Of a stretch of DNA of 64,000 nt, positions 1 to 7,753 are shown in pieces; positions within the stretch are counted from its first letter, which is position 1; each line of letters begins with the position of its first letter. The notes under the pieces are model-generated. The model saw only the letters and a program-made list of their open reading frames with translations, was not told where the DNA came from and did no database searches. Both the position numbers and the translations under genes were made by a program. The DNA is taken from assembly GCA_020442165.1 (NCBI GenBank), contig JAGRKV010000051.1, forward strand, positions 496,001 through 560,000. The letters are read 5' to 3'. Origin of the DNA: Hyphomicrobiaceae bacterium. GTDB taxonomy: Bacteria; Pseudomonadota; Alphaproteobacteria; Rhizobiales; Hyphomicrobiaceae.

Positions 1-2181
1 CATGGCTTCGAGTGTCTCGAAGGCGAGATATGGGTTGATCGCCTCGGCGCCGTAGCCGGCGAGGGTGCAGAACTGATGCACTTCGTGCGCCTCGCCCGTC
101 TCGACCACCAGGCCGACAGAGGTGCGAAGGCCCTGCTTGATGAGATGGTGGTGGACAGCCGATGTGGCGAGCAGGGATGGGATCGGCACGCGATCAGGTC
201 CGACCAGGCGATCCGACAGGATGATGATGTTGTAGGCGCCCGAACGCACGGCTTCCTCTGCCTCGGCGCACACAACGTCGAGGGCAGTGACCATGCCGGT
301 GGTGCCGCGCGCGGCATCAAATGTCATGTCGATGGTGATCGACGAGAAGTTGTTGTCGGGCACCTCGCCGATCTGGCGGATACGCTCCAGGTCCTCATTG
401 GTGAGGATCGGCTGATAGACCTCCAGGCGCTTGTGCTTCGATGTGCCTTCGAGGTCGAGCAGGTTTGGACGCGGGCCGATGAAGGAGACGAGGCTCATCA
501 CCAGTTCCTCGCGGATCGAGTCGATCGGCGGGTTGGTGACTTGAGCGAAGTTCTGCTTGAAGTAGGTGTGCAGGAGCTTGGACTTCGACGATAGCGCCGA
601 GATGGGCGTGTCGGTTCCCATCGAGCCGATCGCCTCCTGCCCGGTTGCCGCCATCGGGGTCATCAGGAACTTGATCGATTCCTGTGTGTAGCCGAACGCC
701 TGCTGCAGATCGAGCAGGCTCGATCTCGCACGGTGATCCGAAGTCCGGCGCAGGTGCAGCGGCAGGTCGGAAACCTTGATCTGCGTGCTCTTCAGCCAGT
801 TCTCGTAGGGATGCGAGGAGGCGATCTCGGCCTTCAGCTCCTCGTCGGAGACAATGCAGCCCTTCTCAAGGTCGATCAGAAGCATCTTGCCCGGCTGCAA
901 GCGCCACTTCTTGACGATGTTCTCTTCCTTGATGGGAAGTACGCCCGACTCCGACGACATGATGACGACGTCGTCCTTGGTGACGAGGTAGCGTGCGGGC
1001 CTCAAGCCGTTGCGATCAAGCGTGGCGCCGATCTGGCGGCCATCGGTGAAGGCCATGGCGGCGGGGCCGTCCCATGGCTCCATGAGGGCTGCGTGATACT
1101 CGTAGAACGCGCGGCGCTTGGCATCCATGAGCGGATTGCCTGCCCAGGCCTCCGGGATCAGCATCATTGCGGCGTGGCTCAGGGAGTAGCCGCCGAGCAC
1201 CAGGAATTCGAGTGCGTTGTCGAAACAGGCCGTATCGGACTGGCCTTCGTAGGAGATCGGCCAGAGCTTCTTGATGTCCTCGCCGAACAGCGGGGTTGAG
1301 ACCGATGCCTGGCGTGCATCCATCCAGTTGACGTTGCCGCGCAGCGTGTTGATCTCGCCGTTGTGGGCGACCATGCGGTAGGGATGCGCGAGCTTCCAGG
1401 ACGGGAAGGTGTTGGTCGAGAAGCGCTGGTGGACGAGCGCCATGGCCGACGTGAAGCGGGGGTCGGAGAGGTCGCGATAATAGGCCTTCACCTGGTAGGA
1501 CATGAACATGCCCTTGTAGACCAGCGTGCGGGTCGACAGCGAAACGCAGTAGTGACCGATGTCACGGCCCTTCGATGCCGCCTGGATGGCGTTGGAGACC
1601 ATCTTGCGGACGAGATAGAGCTTGCGCTCGAAAGTCTGCTGGTCGCCTTCCAGCGAGCCGCGGCCGATGAAGACCTGCCGGTGCAGCGGTTCGGTGGCGA
1701 TCACCATTTCGGAAAGCGAGCGGTTGTCAGTCATGACGGAGCGCCAGCCCAGCAGGTTGAGACCCTGCTCGCGGATGATGCGCGTCCAGACCTTCTCGCA
1801 GTATGCCCGCAGGCGGTCGTCGGTCGGCATGAAGACATGGCCGACGGCATAGTTGCCGGGCTCAGGCAAGGAGAAGCCCTGCACCTGACACTCCTGCGCC
1901 AGGAACGCATGCGGGATCTGCACCATGATGCCGGCGCCATCGCCTGCCTTGGGATCGGCACCCACCGCGCCGCGATGCTCCAGATTTTCCAGAATCTGCA
2001 GAGCGTCCTCGACAATCTTGTGCGAGCGTCGCCCCTTCATGTCGGCAATGAAGCCCACACCGCAGGCGTCGTGCTCCAAGCGCGGATCGTAGAGCCCCTG
2101 GCGGCCTGGCAACACTGCATCGGCGTCGACAATGTCGGCGGCGGCGTGGGGCGCGGTCTCAAGCTGGGTGCTTCTGGTCAT
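1..2181 (-). CDS. gltB: Glutamate synthase (NADPH) large subunit, N-terminal part (partial)
   Basis: The large subunit of GOGAT makes glutamate from glutamine and 2-oxoglutarate, the second step of ammonium assimilation. Reading from the ATG at 2181 the frame stays open for 727 codons to the left edge, so roughly the first half of a usual ~1,500-residue protein is present. A ~39-residue propeptide precedes Cys40 in the motif DACGVGFIADMKGR, the class-II glutamine amidotransferase nucleophile exposed by propeptide removal. Further on are the amidotransferase motifs HQRFSTNTFPSW and NGEINTLRGN, and the start of the central domain. The FMN and Fe-S regions, and any gltD partner, lie outside the window. 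Identification is by conserved motifs and is firm. Confidence 0.96.
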   Translation of the reverse strand, partial: MTRSTQLETAPHAAADIVDADAVLPGRQGLYDPRLEHDACGVGFIADMKGRRSHKIVEDALQILENLEHRGAVGADPKAGDGAGIMVQIPHAFLAQECQVQGFSLPEPGNYAVGHVFMPTDDRLRAYCEKVWTRIIREQGLNLLGWRSVMTDNRSLSEMVIATEPLHRQVFIGRGSLEGDQQTFERKLYLVRKMVSNAIQAASKGRDIGHYCVSLSTRTLVYKGMFMSYQVKAYYRDLSDPRFTSAMALVHQRFSTNTFPSWKLAHPYRMVAHNGEINTLRGNVNWMDARQASVSTPLFGEDIKKLWPISYEGQSDTACFDNALEFLVLGGYSLSHAAMMLIPEAWAGNPLMDAKRRAFYEYHAALMEPWDGPAAMAFTDGRQIGATLDRNGLRPARYLVTKDDVVIMSSESGVLPIKEENIVKKWRLQPGKMLLIDLEKGCIVSDEELKAEIASSHPYENWLKSTQIKVSDLPLHLRRTSDHRARSSLLDLQQAFGYTQESIKFLMTPMAATGQEAIGSMGTDTPISALSSKSKLLHTYFKQNFAQVTNPPIDSIREELVMSLVSFIGPRPNLLDLEGTSKHKRLEVYQPILTNEDLERIRQIGEVPDNNFSSITIDMTFDAARGTTGMVTALDVVCAEAEEAVRSGAYNIIILSDRLVGPDRVPIPSLLATSAVHHHLIKQGLRTSVGLVVETGEAHEVHQFCTLAGYGAEAINPYLAFETLEAM

Positions 2182-2805
2182 GTCTGGTCCTTGGCTGCCT
2201 CTGCGGGCACAGTGTGACGTGTCGTGAGATCGGTTCGGACGTTGGATGCGGGCCGGATCATCGGGCGTTTGCCCCAACGGTGCAAGAGTACGGTGCGAGA
2301 GAGGGTGCTGGTCAGTTCCTCGGCGCAGCGGTTCTCGGCCCCATGCGTTTTCGCGCATTTTCGGAAATGCGATCGGCGTGCGATGCGCACAAGCCGCCAG
2401 CAAAGCGCAGCATGCGCGATCCGGTTCCGGCAGGGCTGCCAGAAAGCGAACAAGTGTAGATCAGCGCTGGAACTGCCGACACGCGCTTTTTCTCCATCAG
2501 GCGATTGCCGCGCGCAAGAAGAGCCGTCGCGGACTGACAAGCCTTTTCACCAACCGCCTGCCCAGCGGCCAGTTCAACATTCAGAGTCATCAGATAAAGG
2601 TCAGCAATGCTGTCCTTTCGTCGGGAACATGGCAGATTTCTGATTGCGACACAAGGCCTCGGGCTTACAAATCCCGTGCCATTGGCATGCCTGCGGCACG
2701 CGGCGGCATACTTGAGCGCTGGATCAGGATCGGCGGATGTTCGGTGTGCTGTCGCGAATGGAACGCTGCTCGTCGAAGCGACCAATTTCCAGGCACATGC
2801 TTGAA
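2182..2805. other. Gap between gltB start and the hsp20 terminator
   Basis: This stretch separates the gltB start from the end of the downstream-facing hsp20 gene and should hold the gltB promoter. Several overlapping open frames cross it in different phases; none has a convincing ribosome site or recognisable product. The one clear structure is a perfect 7-bp hairpin with a TCGG loop at 2354-2371, about 175 bases upstream of gltB. I see no gene here. Confidence 0.5.
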
Positions 2806-2840
2806 CAAAAAAGGGGCGGACATCGCTTGGATGTCCGCCC
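2806..2840 (-). terminator. Intrinsic terminator of hsp20
   Basis: A perfect 10-bp stem (GGGCGGACAT / ATGTCCGCCC) with a 7-base loop lies at 2814-2840. On the minus strand it is followed by a run of six T (2807-2812 on the plus strand are A). It sits about 110 bases after the hsp20 stop codon and faces the right way. Confidence 0.85.
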
Positions 2841-2950
2841 GCGCATCACCGTCCGGGGGGGATGGGCGGTGACGTCGTCACGGGCTGGCGGTGAGCCGCC
2901 CGTTGCAGCCGGGCGCGAGGGGGCCCGCCCGGCTTCGAGTGCGAGCCTGA

Positions 2951-3397
2951 TTAGCTCGCCTCGATCTGCTTTGTGGCATCGGCGGCGCCGATGGCGATTG
3001 TACGTGGCTTCATCCGCTCGGGGATGTTGCGCACCAGGTCGATGTGCAGCAGGCCATCCTTCAAGTCGGCGCCCTTGACCTCGACATAGTCAGCGAGCTG
3101 GAAGCGGCGCTCGAAAGAGCGTGCCGCGATGCCGCGGTGCAGGAATTGACGCTCGTTTCCATCGGGCACTTTTTCGCCGCGAACCGTGAGGGACTGCTCC
3201 TTCACCTCGATCTTGATCTCGTCTCCGGAGAATCCCGCGACCGCCATGGTGATCCGGTACTCGTTCTCGCCAAGGCGTTCGATGTTGTAGGGTGGGTAGG
3301 CGCCTTCATCGACGCTGCCCAGGCTGTCGAACAGCTGAGCGATACGATCGAAACCAATGGTGGAGCGGTAGAGAGGTGCAAAATCCATGTGTCGCAT
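2951..3397 (-). CDS. Small heat-shock protein, Hsp20/IbpA family
   Basis: This is an ATP-independent holdase chaperone of 148 residues. The alpha-crystallin domain spans about residues 36-130, with the typical segments AVAGFSGDEIKIEV and LLHIDLVRNIPERMKPR. The C-terminal I-x-I/V-type anchor is IAI at 134-136. A start nine codons further upstream is possible, but the ATG at 3397 is preceded by AAGGAGG at ideal spacing, and that ribosome site is itself the paired strand of the thermometer hairpin, so 3397 is the functional start. The gene stands alone with its own RpoH-type promoter, thermometer leader and terminator. It belongs to the rhizobial ROSE-controlled small heat-shock proteins; which subclass is not decided. 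Confidence 0.95.
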   Translation of the reverse strand: MRHMDFAPLYRSTIGFDRIAQLFDSLGSVDEGAYPPYNIERLGENEYRITMAVAGFSGDEIKIEVKEQSLTVRGEKVPDGNERQFLHRGIAARSFERRFQLADYVEVKGADLKDGLLHIDLVRNIPERMKPRTIAIGAADATKQIEAS

Positions 3398-3398
3398 C

Positions 3399-3459
3399 AC
3401 ATATCCTCCTTGATTGAGCGACATGTCGTTCCGCCCGCCGAGTTTGCGCAGAGCAACTC
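3399..3459 (-). promoter_or_regulatory. ROSE-like RNA thermometer in the hsp20 leader
   Basis: On the minus strand ACAUGUCGCU (3426-3417) pairs with AGGAUAUGU (3407-3399), giving nine base pairs with a single bulged G. The UCGCU/AGGA pairing with bulged G is the anti-Shine-Dalgarno signature described for ROSE thermometers (U-U/C-GCU opposite AGGA). It sequesters the ribosome site immediately upstream of the ATG at 3397. A second hairpin (GAGTT...AACTC, 3440-3459) lies just upstream, as in multi-hairpin ROSE leaders. Pairing was derived by hand; folding energy was not computed. Confidence 0.75.
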
Positions 3460-3516
3460 ATGATGGCCGGGCGTCGGCTACGTCAGCGCCCCCGTCAACG
3501 GCTGGCGCTGCAGTTG

Positions 3517-3544
3517 ATTTAGGTTTGCCTGCGACTGGTTCAAG
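3517..3544 (-). promoter_or_regulatory. RpoH (sigma-32)-type promoter of hsp20
   Basis: The minus strand reads CTTGAA (3544-3539) and, 17 bases after CTTG, CCTAAAT (3523-3517). This fits the alphaproteobacterial RpoH consensus CTTG-N17-CYTATnT with one mismatch. Transcription from here would give a leader of roughly 110 bases, the size expected for a ROSE leader. Confidence 0.65.
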
Positions 3545-3775
3545 GGGTGGGTTGCGCGCCCGTTGATCGACATCGGCAAGGCGCGCCATGCCAGTCGCGC
3601 CTCGCCGCGTGCCGCGTCATCACTAAGTGCGGTAATTGTCCGCTAAAGCGCTGAATGAGCATAATAAATATTCTTTGCAGGCGAGCTGGAGTTCATCTGC
3701 CATTCATCTGCGCAGACCCAAATTCCAAACGGGCTGGAGGCGGCTCGTGGCAACTGACAACAAGGATTGCGTGTC

Positions 3776-4270
3776 ATGAACTGGTTCGTTCAATCGTGCC
3801 GGCTTGGGGCTTTGCTGGCGTTTGGAGGTGGTCTGGCCATGGCGGCGGCGCCCGGCGCCAATGCAGCAGACCTCGACTATGATTATCCAAGGAGCGGCGC
3901 GTACAAGGACTACTGGGGCGATCGCGAGGAGGAGCCGCGTTACAGCGAGCGGTATGACAGCCGCTGTGCGCCGCGCCGGTTGGTGCACGATCGTCTCCGC
4001 GCTGCGGGCTGGCGAGAATTCGAGGCTGCGCAACCGCGCGGACCTTATGTCGTCGTCGATGCACGCCGCCGGTCAGGGCGTCTCTTCCGCCTGAGGATCG
4101 ACCGCTGCACCGGAGAGGTGGTGGTGGCCAAGCCATTGGAGCCGCCGCGCCGCTATGTCAGGGACGACTGGCGCGAGGATCGCTGGGAACGGGGCAATTC
4201 CGATTGGCGGGATTGGCGCCGCCGCGCTGATGGTCCTGGTTCATACCGCTACCGCCGCGACGTTTACTAG
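3776..4270 (+). CDS. Secreted arginine-rich hypothetical protein
   Basis: This 164-residue protein has a clear signal peptide (LGALLAFGGGLAMAAAPGANAA, cleavage after ANA-A near residue 33). A Tyr/Asp/Arg-rich mature chain follows. A central block of about 50 residues (CAPRRLVHDRLRAAGW to RIDRCTGEVV) resembles the PepSY-like or DUF domains of short rhizobial periplasmic proteins, with two cysteines that could pair; the tail is low-complexity and Arg/Trp/Tyr-rich. ATG 3776 is chosen because AAGGA lies nine bases upstream; a TTG three codons earlier is less likely. No function can be assigned. Confidence 0.7.
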   Translation: MNWFVQSCRLGALLAFGGGLAMAAAPGANAADLDYDYPRSGAYKDYWGDREEEPRYSERYDSRCAPRRLVHDRLRAAGWREFEAAQPRGPYVVVDARRRSGRLFRLRIDRCTGEVVVAKPLEPPRRYVRDDWREDRWERGNSDWRDWRRRADGPGSYRYRRDVY

Positions 4271-4582
4271 GCTGACTACTCAGCTGGATTTTCCGTCAGG
4301 TCCCGTCTGGGGTTTCCCCGTTTTGCTGGTCATCAGGTGTGATCCGCGCTGCCTTGCCGGGCGGCGCGGTTTGCGTTTGGTGCCGCGCGAACCAACGGTG
4401 CTGCCGCGTTTGAGTGCTCGCGATTGCCATTGAGGCGGCGGCTCGGATAGTGGCACGAGCTTGTCTAGGGCGCTGTCTAGCCCCCTGATGCGATGCTATC
4501 ATCGTTCGCGATTCCGGCGCGATTCCGGCCGGCCGCAAATGGGTGGCTGGCGTGAAGTGTCGGGCAGACTGGCTGGACTGTT
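4271..4582. other. Gap with no recognised feature
   Basis: This spacer separates two plus-strand genes. I find no convincing open frame, RNA or terminator, only the presumed promoter region of the hydrolase gene at 4583. Confidence 0.4.
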
Positions 4583-5542
4583 ATGGAATTGACCTCATTG
4601 GCGCGAAATCCCGTTCCGAGCGGGGCCGTTGTCGGCGCATTCGCAGGCTATGATGGAGCGCCGCTCCGATTTGCGCGCTGGGAGCCAACACGCAGCCCGC
4701 GGCGTGGCACGGTATGCGTGTTCCAGGGCCGGGCGGAGTTCATCGAAAAGTATTTCGAGACGATTGCCGATCTGCGCCGCCGCGGCTTCGCGGTGGCAAC
4801 GCTGGACTGGCGGGGGCAGGGCCGTTCATTTCGCGCGCTGACCGATCGGCGCAAGTCCCACATCGAGGATTTCGCGGAATACGACAAGGATCTCGTCCGC
4901 TTCATGAAGGACGTGGTGCTGCCGGATTGCCCGCCGCCCTATATCGCGCTGGCGCATTCGATGGGCGGCAACATCTTGCTGCGCGCGGCGGCGCAACCAG
5001 GTTCGTGGTTTTCGCACATGGTGATGACGGCGCCGCTAATTGCAATCGCGGACGAGAAAATTGGCATGCCGCAAGGGCTGGCGCAGCGGCTGGCGGATAT
5101 GGTTGCGGTGTCGGGGTTCGGCTCTTCGTTCGTACCCGGTGGCTCCTCGGTGCCTATCGAGATGGGGGCATTCGAGGGCAACGCGCTGACATCGGATCCG
5201 GAACGCTGGAACCGCACGAAGGCTGTGTTGGAAGCCGCACCGGACCTTGGGCTCGGTGCGCCAACGGTTGCCTGGTTCCGTGCGGCGATGCGGTCATGCA
5301 GCCGGCTCAATGCACCTGATTTCGCGGGGACGGTGAAGGTGCCGGTGCTGATGCTTGCGGCCGGGGAGGATCATATCGTCTCCACGCGTGCCATTGAGGA
5401 GCTGGGGGTCAAGCTCAAGCTCGGTTCGCATCTGCTGCTGCCGGGGGCGCTGCACGAGATCTTGCAGGAAAGTGATGCCATCCGGCAGCGGTTCTGGGCG
5501 GCTTTCGATTCCTATCTGGAAAGCGCGGTGGCGGCGGCCTGA
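4583..5542 (+). CDS. Alpha/beta hydrolase, lysophospholipase (PldB)-like
   Basis: This 319-residue soluble hydrolase has the order of a monoglyceride lipase/lysophospholipase L2. The oxyanion region is VFQGRAEFIEKY (47-58), then DWRGQGRS (75-82), the nucleophile elbow AHSMGG with Ser126, an acid in LAAGEDHIV, and the catalytic His in GALHEIL near the C terminus. All three triad members are therefore visible. No signal peptide is seen, so it probably acts in the cytoplasm or at the inner face of the membrane. The substrate is not determinable; annotated relatives act on lysophospholipids or monoacylglycerols. Confidence 0.88.
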   Translation: MELTSLARNPVPSGAVVGAFAGYDGAPLRFARWEPTRSPRRGTVCVFQGRAEFIEKYFETIADLRRRGFAVATLDWRGQGRSFRALTDRRKSHIEDFAEYDKDLVRFMKDVVLPDCPPPYIALAHSMGGNILLRAAAQPGSWFSHMVMTAPLIAIADEKIGMPQGLAQRLADMVAVSGFGSSFVPGGSSVPIEMGAFEGNALTSDPERWNRTKAVLEAAPDLGLGAPTVAWFRAAMRSCSRLNAPDFAGTVKVPVLMLAAGEDHIVSTRAIEELGVKLKLGSHLLLPGALHEILQESDAIRQRFWAAFDSYLESAVAAA

Positions 5543-5712
5543 TGGGTGTCTAGCGCAGCAAAACGCTGCTTAGTTTAAGATCTGCGTCGAAGTGAACTTG
5601 ATTTTTTCGCACACGCGCCTGGCGCTCGTTGGGGACCGGTGAGCTTCGGAATTGTTCGAGGTCGCGATCGTTTTTTCAAAGGAATCAGGAACGCGCTCCA
5701 TCCTTTTGTTAT

Positions 5713-5763
5713 GGGCATGTTTTTCACGCTGAACCGCTACACACTTCAGCTAAACATGCTCTA
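5713..5763. repeat. Dispersed palindromic repeat, copy abutting hisN
   Basis: On the minus strand CTAGAGCATGTTT and AGCTGAA are followed by their partners TTCAGC and AAAACATGC, forming an imperfect inverted repeat. A close relative lies at 40063-40110 (shared TTTACGCTGAACCGC and CACTTCAGC blocks). The left-edge CTAG supplies the TAG stop codon of hisN at 5761-5763. Confidence 0.65.
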
Positions 5764-6567
5764 GGCGTTGAGGAACTCCAATAGCTGGTCGTGCAGCGCT
5801 GGGTCGCCGCAGGCGATGATGCTGCCTCCCTCGGTCGCGGGGCGGCCGTCCCAAGTCGTAACGCGCCCGCCCGCGCGCTCTACAATCGGGATCAGAGCAA
5901 CAATGTCGAAGCTCTTTAGGTTGGCTTCCATGATGATGTCGACGAAGCCGTACGCGAGCTGCGCGTAGAGATAGCAGTCACCGCCGTAGCGGGTCATGCG
6001 GGCGCGCTGTTTCACGCGCATGAACGTCTTGAGCGATGCGCCGCCGCCCAGCAGGTCCGGGTGAGTTGTGGTCAGGATCGCGTCCTCGATCCGCGGGCAA
6101 GCGCGCGTCTTCAGGCGCACGACCTTGCCATTGACGTCGCGCCCCCATGCGGCCTTGCGGTCGGCCCAGAAACGCTCGCGCGTGTAGGGCTGGTCCATCA
6201 CTCCCAGCAGTGGGGTGTCGCCATCCAGGAGGCCGATCAATGTTCCCCAAAGCGGCGAGCCGACGATGAACGACTTGGTGCCGTCGATCGGATCGACGAC
6301 CCAGCGGTAGCGCGCGTCGATCTGGTGCGTGCCGTGCTCTTCGCCAATCAATCCATGTGTCGGAAAGTGTTGCTTTAGAGCACGAGAGATTGCGCTCTCG
6401 GCACCTTTGTCGGCAGCCGTCACCGGATCGAAGTCGCCTTCACCGGCCTTGTTGTCGACCGCGATTCGCTTGCGGAAGTGGCGCAAGACCACCGGGCCGG
6501 ACAAATCGGCAAGGTGGTGGGAGAAATCGAGCAATGCCTTGAATGTCTCGGGATTTTGTGTGGTCAC
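5761..6567 (-). CDS. hisN: Histidinol-phosphatase, inositol-monophosphatase type
   Basis: This enzyme dephosphorylates histidinol phosphate in histidine synthesis and is common in alphaproteobacteria that lack HisB-type phosphatases. The 268-residue protein carries the IMPase metal-binding motifs GEEHG (75-79), WVVDPIDGTKSF (89-100) and the aspartate in KSFDIVAL (Asp221). The segment YGGDCYLYAQLAYGFVD is characteristic of the HisN branch, as opposed to SuhB/inositol monophosphatase. The gene is monocistronic, with the small-RNA cluster upstream. The stop codon overlaps a palindromic repeat. HisN rather than SuhB is favoured on these motifs but not proven. Confidence 0.88.
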   Translation of the reverse strand: MTTQNPETFKALLDFSHHLADLSGPVVLRHFRKRIAVDNKAGEGDFDPVTAADKGAESAISRALKQHFPTHGLIGEEHGTHQIDARYRWVVDPIDGTKSFIVGSPLWGTLIGLLDGDTPLLGVMDQPYTRERFWADRKAAWGRDVNGKVVRLKTRACPRIEDAILTTTHPDLLGGGASLKTFMRVKQRARMTRYGGDCYLYAQLAYGFVDIIMEANLKSFDIVALIPIVERAGGRVTTWDGRPATEGGSIIACGDPALHDQLLEFLNA

Positions 6568-6693
6568 AGCAACTCGGCCCCGTCGTTGCGCAGTGTGGTG
6601 GGAAAATCGTGCTTGATTTCCAATGTACTTGGTTGGCGCGGGCCTCAGAATGCCGCTAAAGCGCGCGGTAAAGTCGTGTGAAGAACGTGTGAC

Positions 6694-6723
6694 GCGAATG
6701 CACCGCGTTTACGACGCATTCGC
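6694..6723. promoter_or_regulatory. 8-bp inverted repeat upstream of small RNA copy 1
   Basis: GCGAATGC (6694-6701) and GCATTCGC (6716-6723) are perfect inverted repeats separated by 14 bases. They lie just upstream of the putative -35 box at 6735. An operator is possible; no protein can be named. Confidence 0.35.
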
Positions 6724-6734
6724 CACAATTCCTA

Positions 6735-6763
6735 TTGCCGCATTGCGCGCGCGCCCGAATATA
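6735..6763 (+). promoter_or_regulatory. Putative housekeeping promoter of small RNA copy 1
   Basis: TTGCCG (6735-6740) and AATATA (6758-6763) are separated by 17 bases. They lie about 60 bases upstream of the conserved core, placing the predicted transcript start near 6770 and giving an RNA of about 100 nucleotides. Confidence 0.45.
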
Positions 6764-6769
6764 CCCATC

Positions 6770-6868
6770 TTGTGTTCGTGCAGTCGTTTTCACTAGCGAC
6801 TTCACGGCCCACTTTGGGCGTTTCCTCCCTAGACTTGGGCCGTTCGTCTTCACGAGCGGCCTTTTTTT
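6770..6868 (+). ncRNA. MmgR/alpha-r8 (Rfam suhB)-like small RNA, copy 1
   Basis: The order is a 5' hairpin (AGTCG 6782-6786 / CGACT 6797-6801), then a second hairpin (GCCCA/TGGGC, 6807-6819). The single-stranded core GTTTCCTCCCTAGACTT follows at 6820-6836, then a terminator stem (GGCCGTTCG / CGAGCGGCC, 6839-6861) and seven T. The core matches the unpaired UUUCCUCCCU motif reported for MmgR-family RNAs, and CCUCCC is complementary to ribosome binding sites. The 5' end is inferred from the promoter. The family assignment rests on the core, the layout and the IMPase-family neighbour (Rfam named the family after suhB). Confidence 0.75.
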
Positions 6869-7261
6869 GTGCCTTCTGCGGTGTGACGTGCGCGGCATCC
6901 GCAGGTTTTTCCCACTTCAGCGCTCCGGCGATACGGGCCTACGAAGCATTTTGTGCGCTGGTCGCTCAGAGTGGGAGAGGCGTCCAGGTTGCGGCCATGC
7001 TGCGTGATGCTCAGGCCATGTTTCGGCGGAGAGCGGCCGATCAACTGCCGCATCACTTGGCCTATTCAGCCCTATCAGATTGAGCGTAATCAGGCGGCGC
7101 GGCCCCTCTGGTTGGCACTAAGGTATTGTTTTTCTGAGTGTTTCTGCCGTGCTGGGGGCGGACAGAGAATGGCTTTATGGAGCTTCCCGGTTTGGTTCTT
7201 GCTGGTCTGCAAAATTTGCATTTGCGATTTGTGCGCCGCACCCTTAATTGTTGCATTGCGA

Positions 7262-7355
7262 CATCGACAAGCCTTGCTTGTCTGTCGTAGCCCTCCTTGG
7301 GCGTTTCCTCCCTAGACTTGGGCCGTTCGGTATCCGAACGGCCCCTTTTCTTTTT
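7262..7355 (+). ncRNA. MmgR/alpha-r8-like small RNA, copy 2
   Basis: This copy has the same architecture as copy 1: 5' hairpin ACAAGC/GCTTGT (7267-7281), second hairpin GCCC/GGGC (7290-7302) and a core identical to copy 1 at 7303-7319. A perfect terminator stem GGCCGTTCGG/CCGAACGGCC (7321-7343) follows, with CCTTTTCTTTTT after it. The stems differ in sequence from copy 1 but keep pairing, which argues for a functional RNA. The 5' end is not determined. Confidence 0.75.
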
Positions 7356-7524
7356 GTGGCGCGCGAAATCGCAGTTGGGTCGCTTTCGGTGCGATTGCTG
7401 AATAATTTCAGCATGGTGGGCGTCGCGGCCGGACTGGGCACCGGTCCGTTGCATTGAACATCAGGCAACCCGAACCTGCACCAAGGTCTCAATTGAGAAA
7501 TTTTGCATTGCACCATAGTGTGCG

Positions 7525-7626
7525 TGTCAGTTGATAGAGCGATTGAGCTGCTATCAGCCGCCCGATCCGGGTGTTTCCTCCCAGACTTCGGGGCCGTTCG
7601 AGCGATCGAACGGCCTTTTTTCTTGG
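7525..7626 (+). ncRNA. MmgR/alpha-r8-like small RNA, copy 3 (diverged core)
   Basis: The third copy has a longer 5' hairpin (TGATAG 7532-7537 / CTATCA 7551-7556), a second hairpin CCCG/CGGG (7561-7571) and the core GTTTCCTCCCAGACTT (7573-7588). One T of the other copies is missing from the core. The terminator GGCCGTTCGA/TCGAACGGCC (7592-7615) is followed by TTTTTTCTT. The single-base loss shortens the linker before the terminator; whether it changes function is unknown. Confidence 0.7.
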
Positions 7627-7753
7627 GGTGCGGCTTTGGCTGCTGCTCGCTGCATTGCATTGGGGGATGGGGGGCGAACGGGATCGATATGCGAGCGGTC
7701 CGCGGGGAGGCGCGGATGGACCTAGGGGCTACGCGGGCACTGACCTCGTCTGG

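Noticed and set aside
76..2217. Three long plus-strand open frames
   Set aside because: They are mirror frames of gltB on the minus strand, which carries the glutamate synthase motifs throughout; the mirror products have none.
2224..2872. Overlapping open frames in several phases upstream of gltB
   Set aside because: Different phases cover the same DNA with no ribosome sites and Arg/Ser/Cys-rich products typical of GC-rich noncoding DNA.
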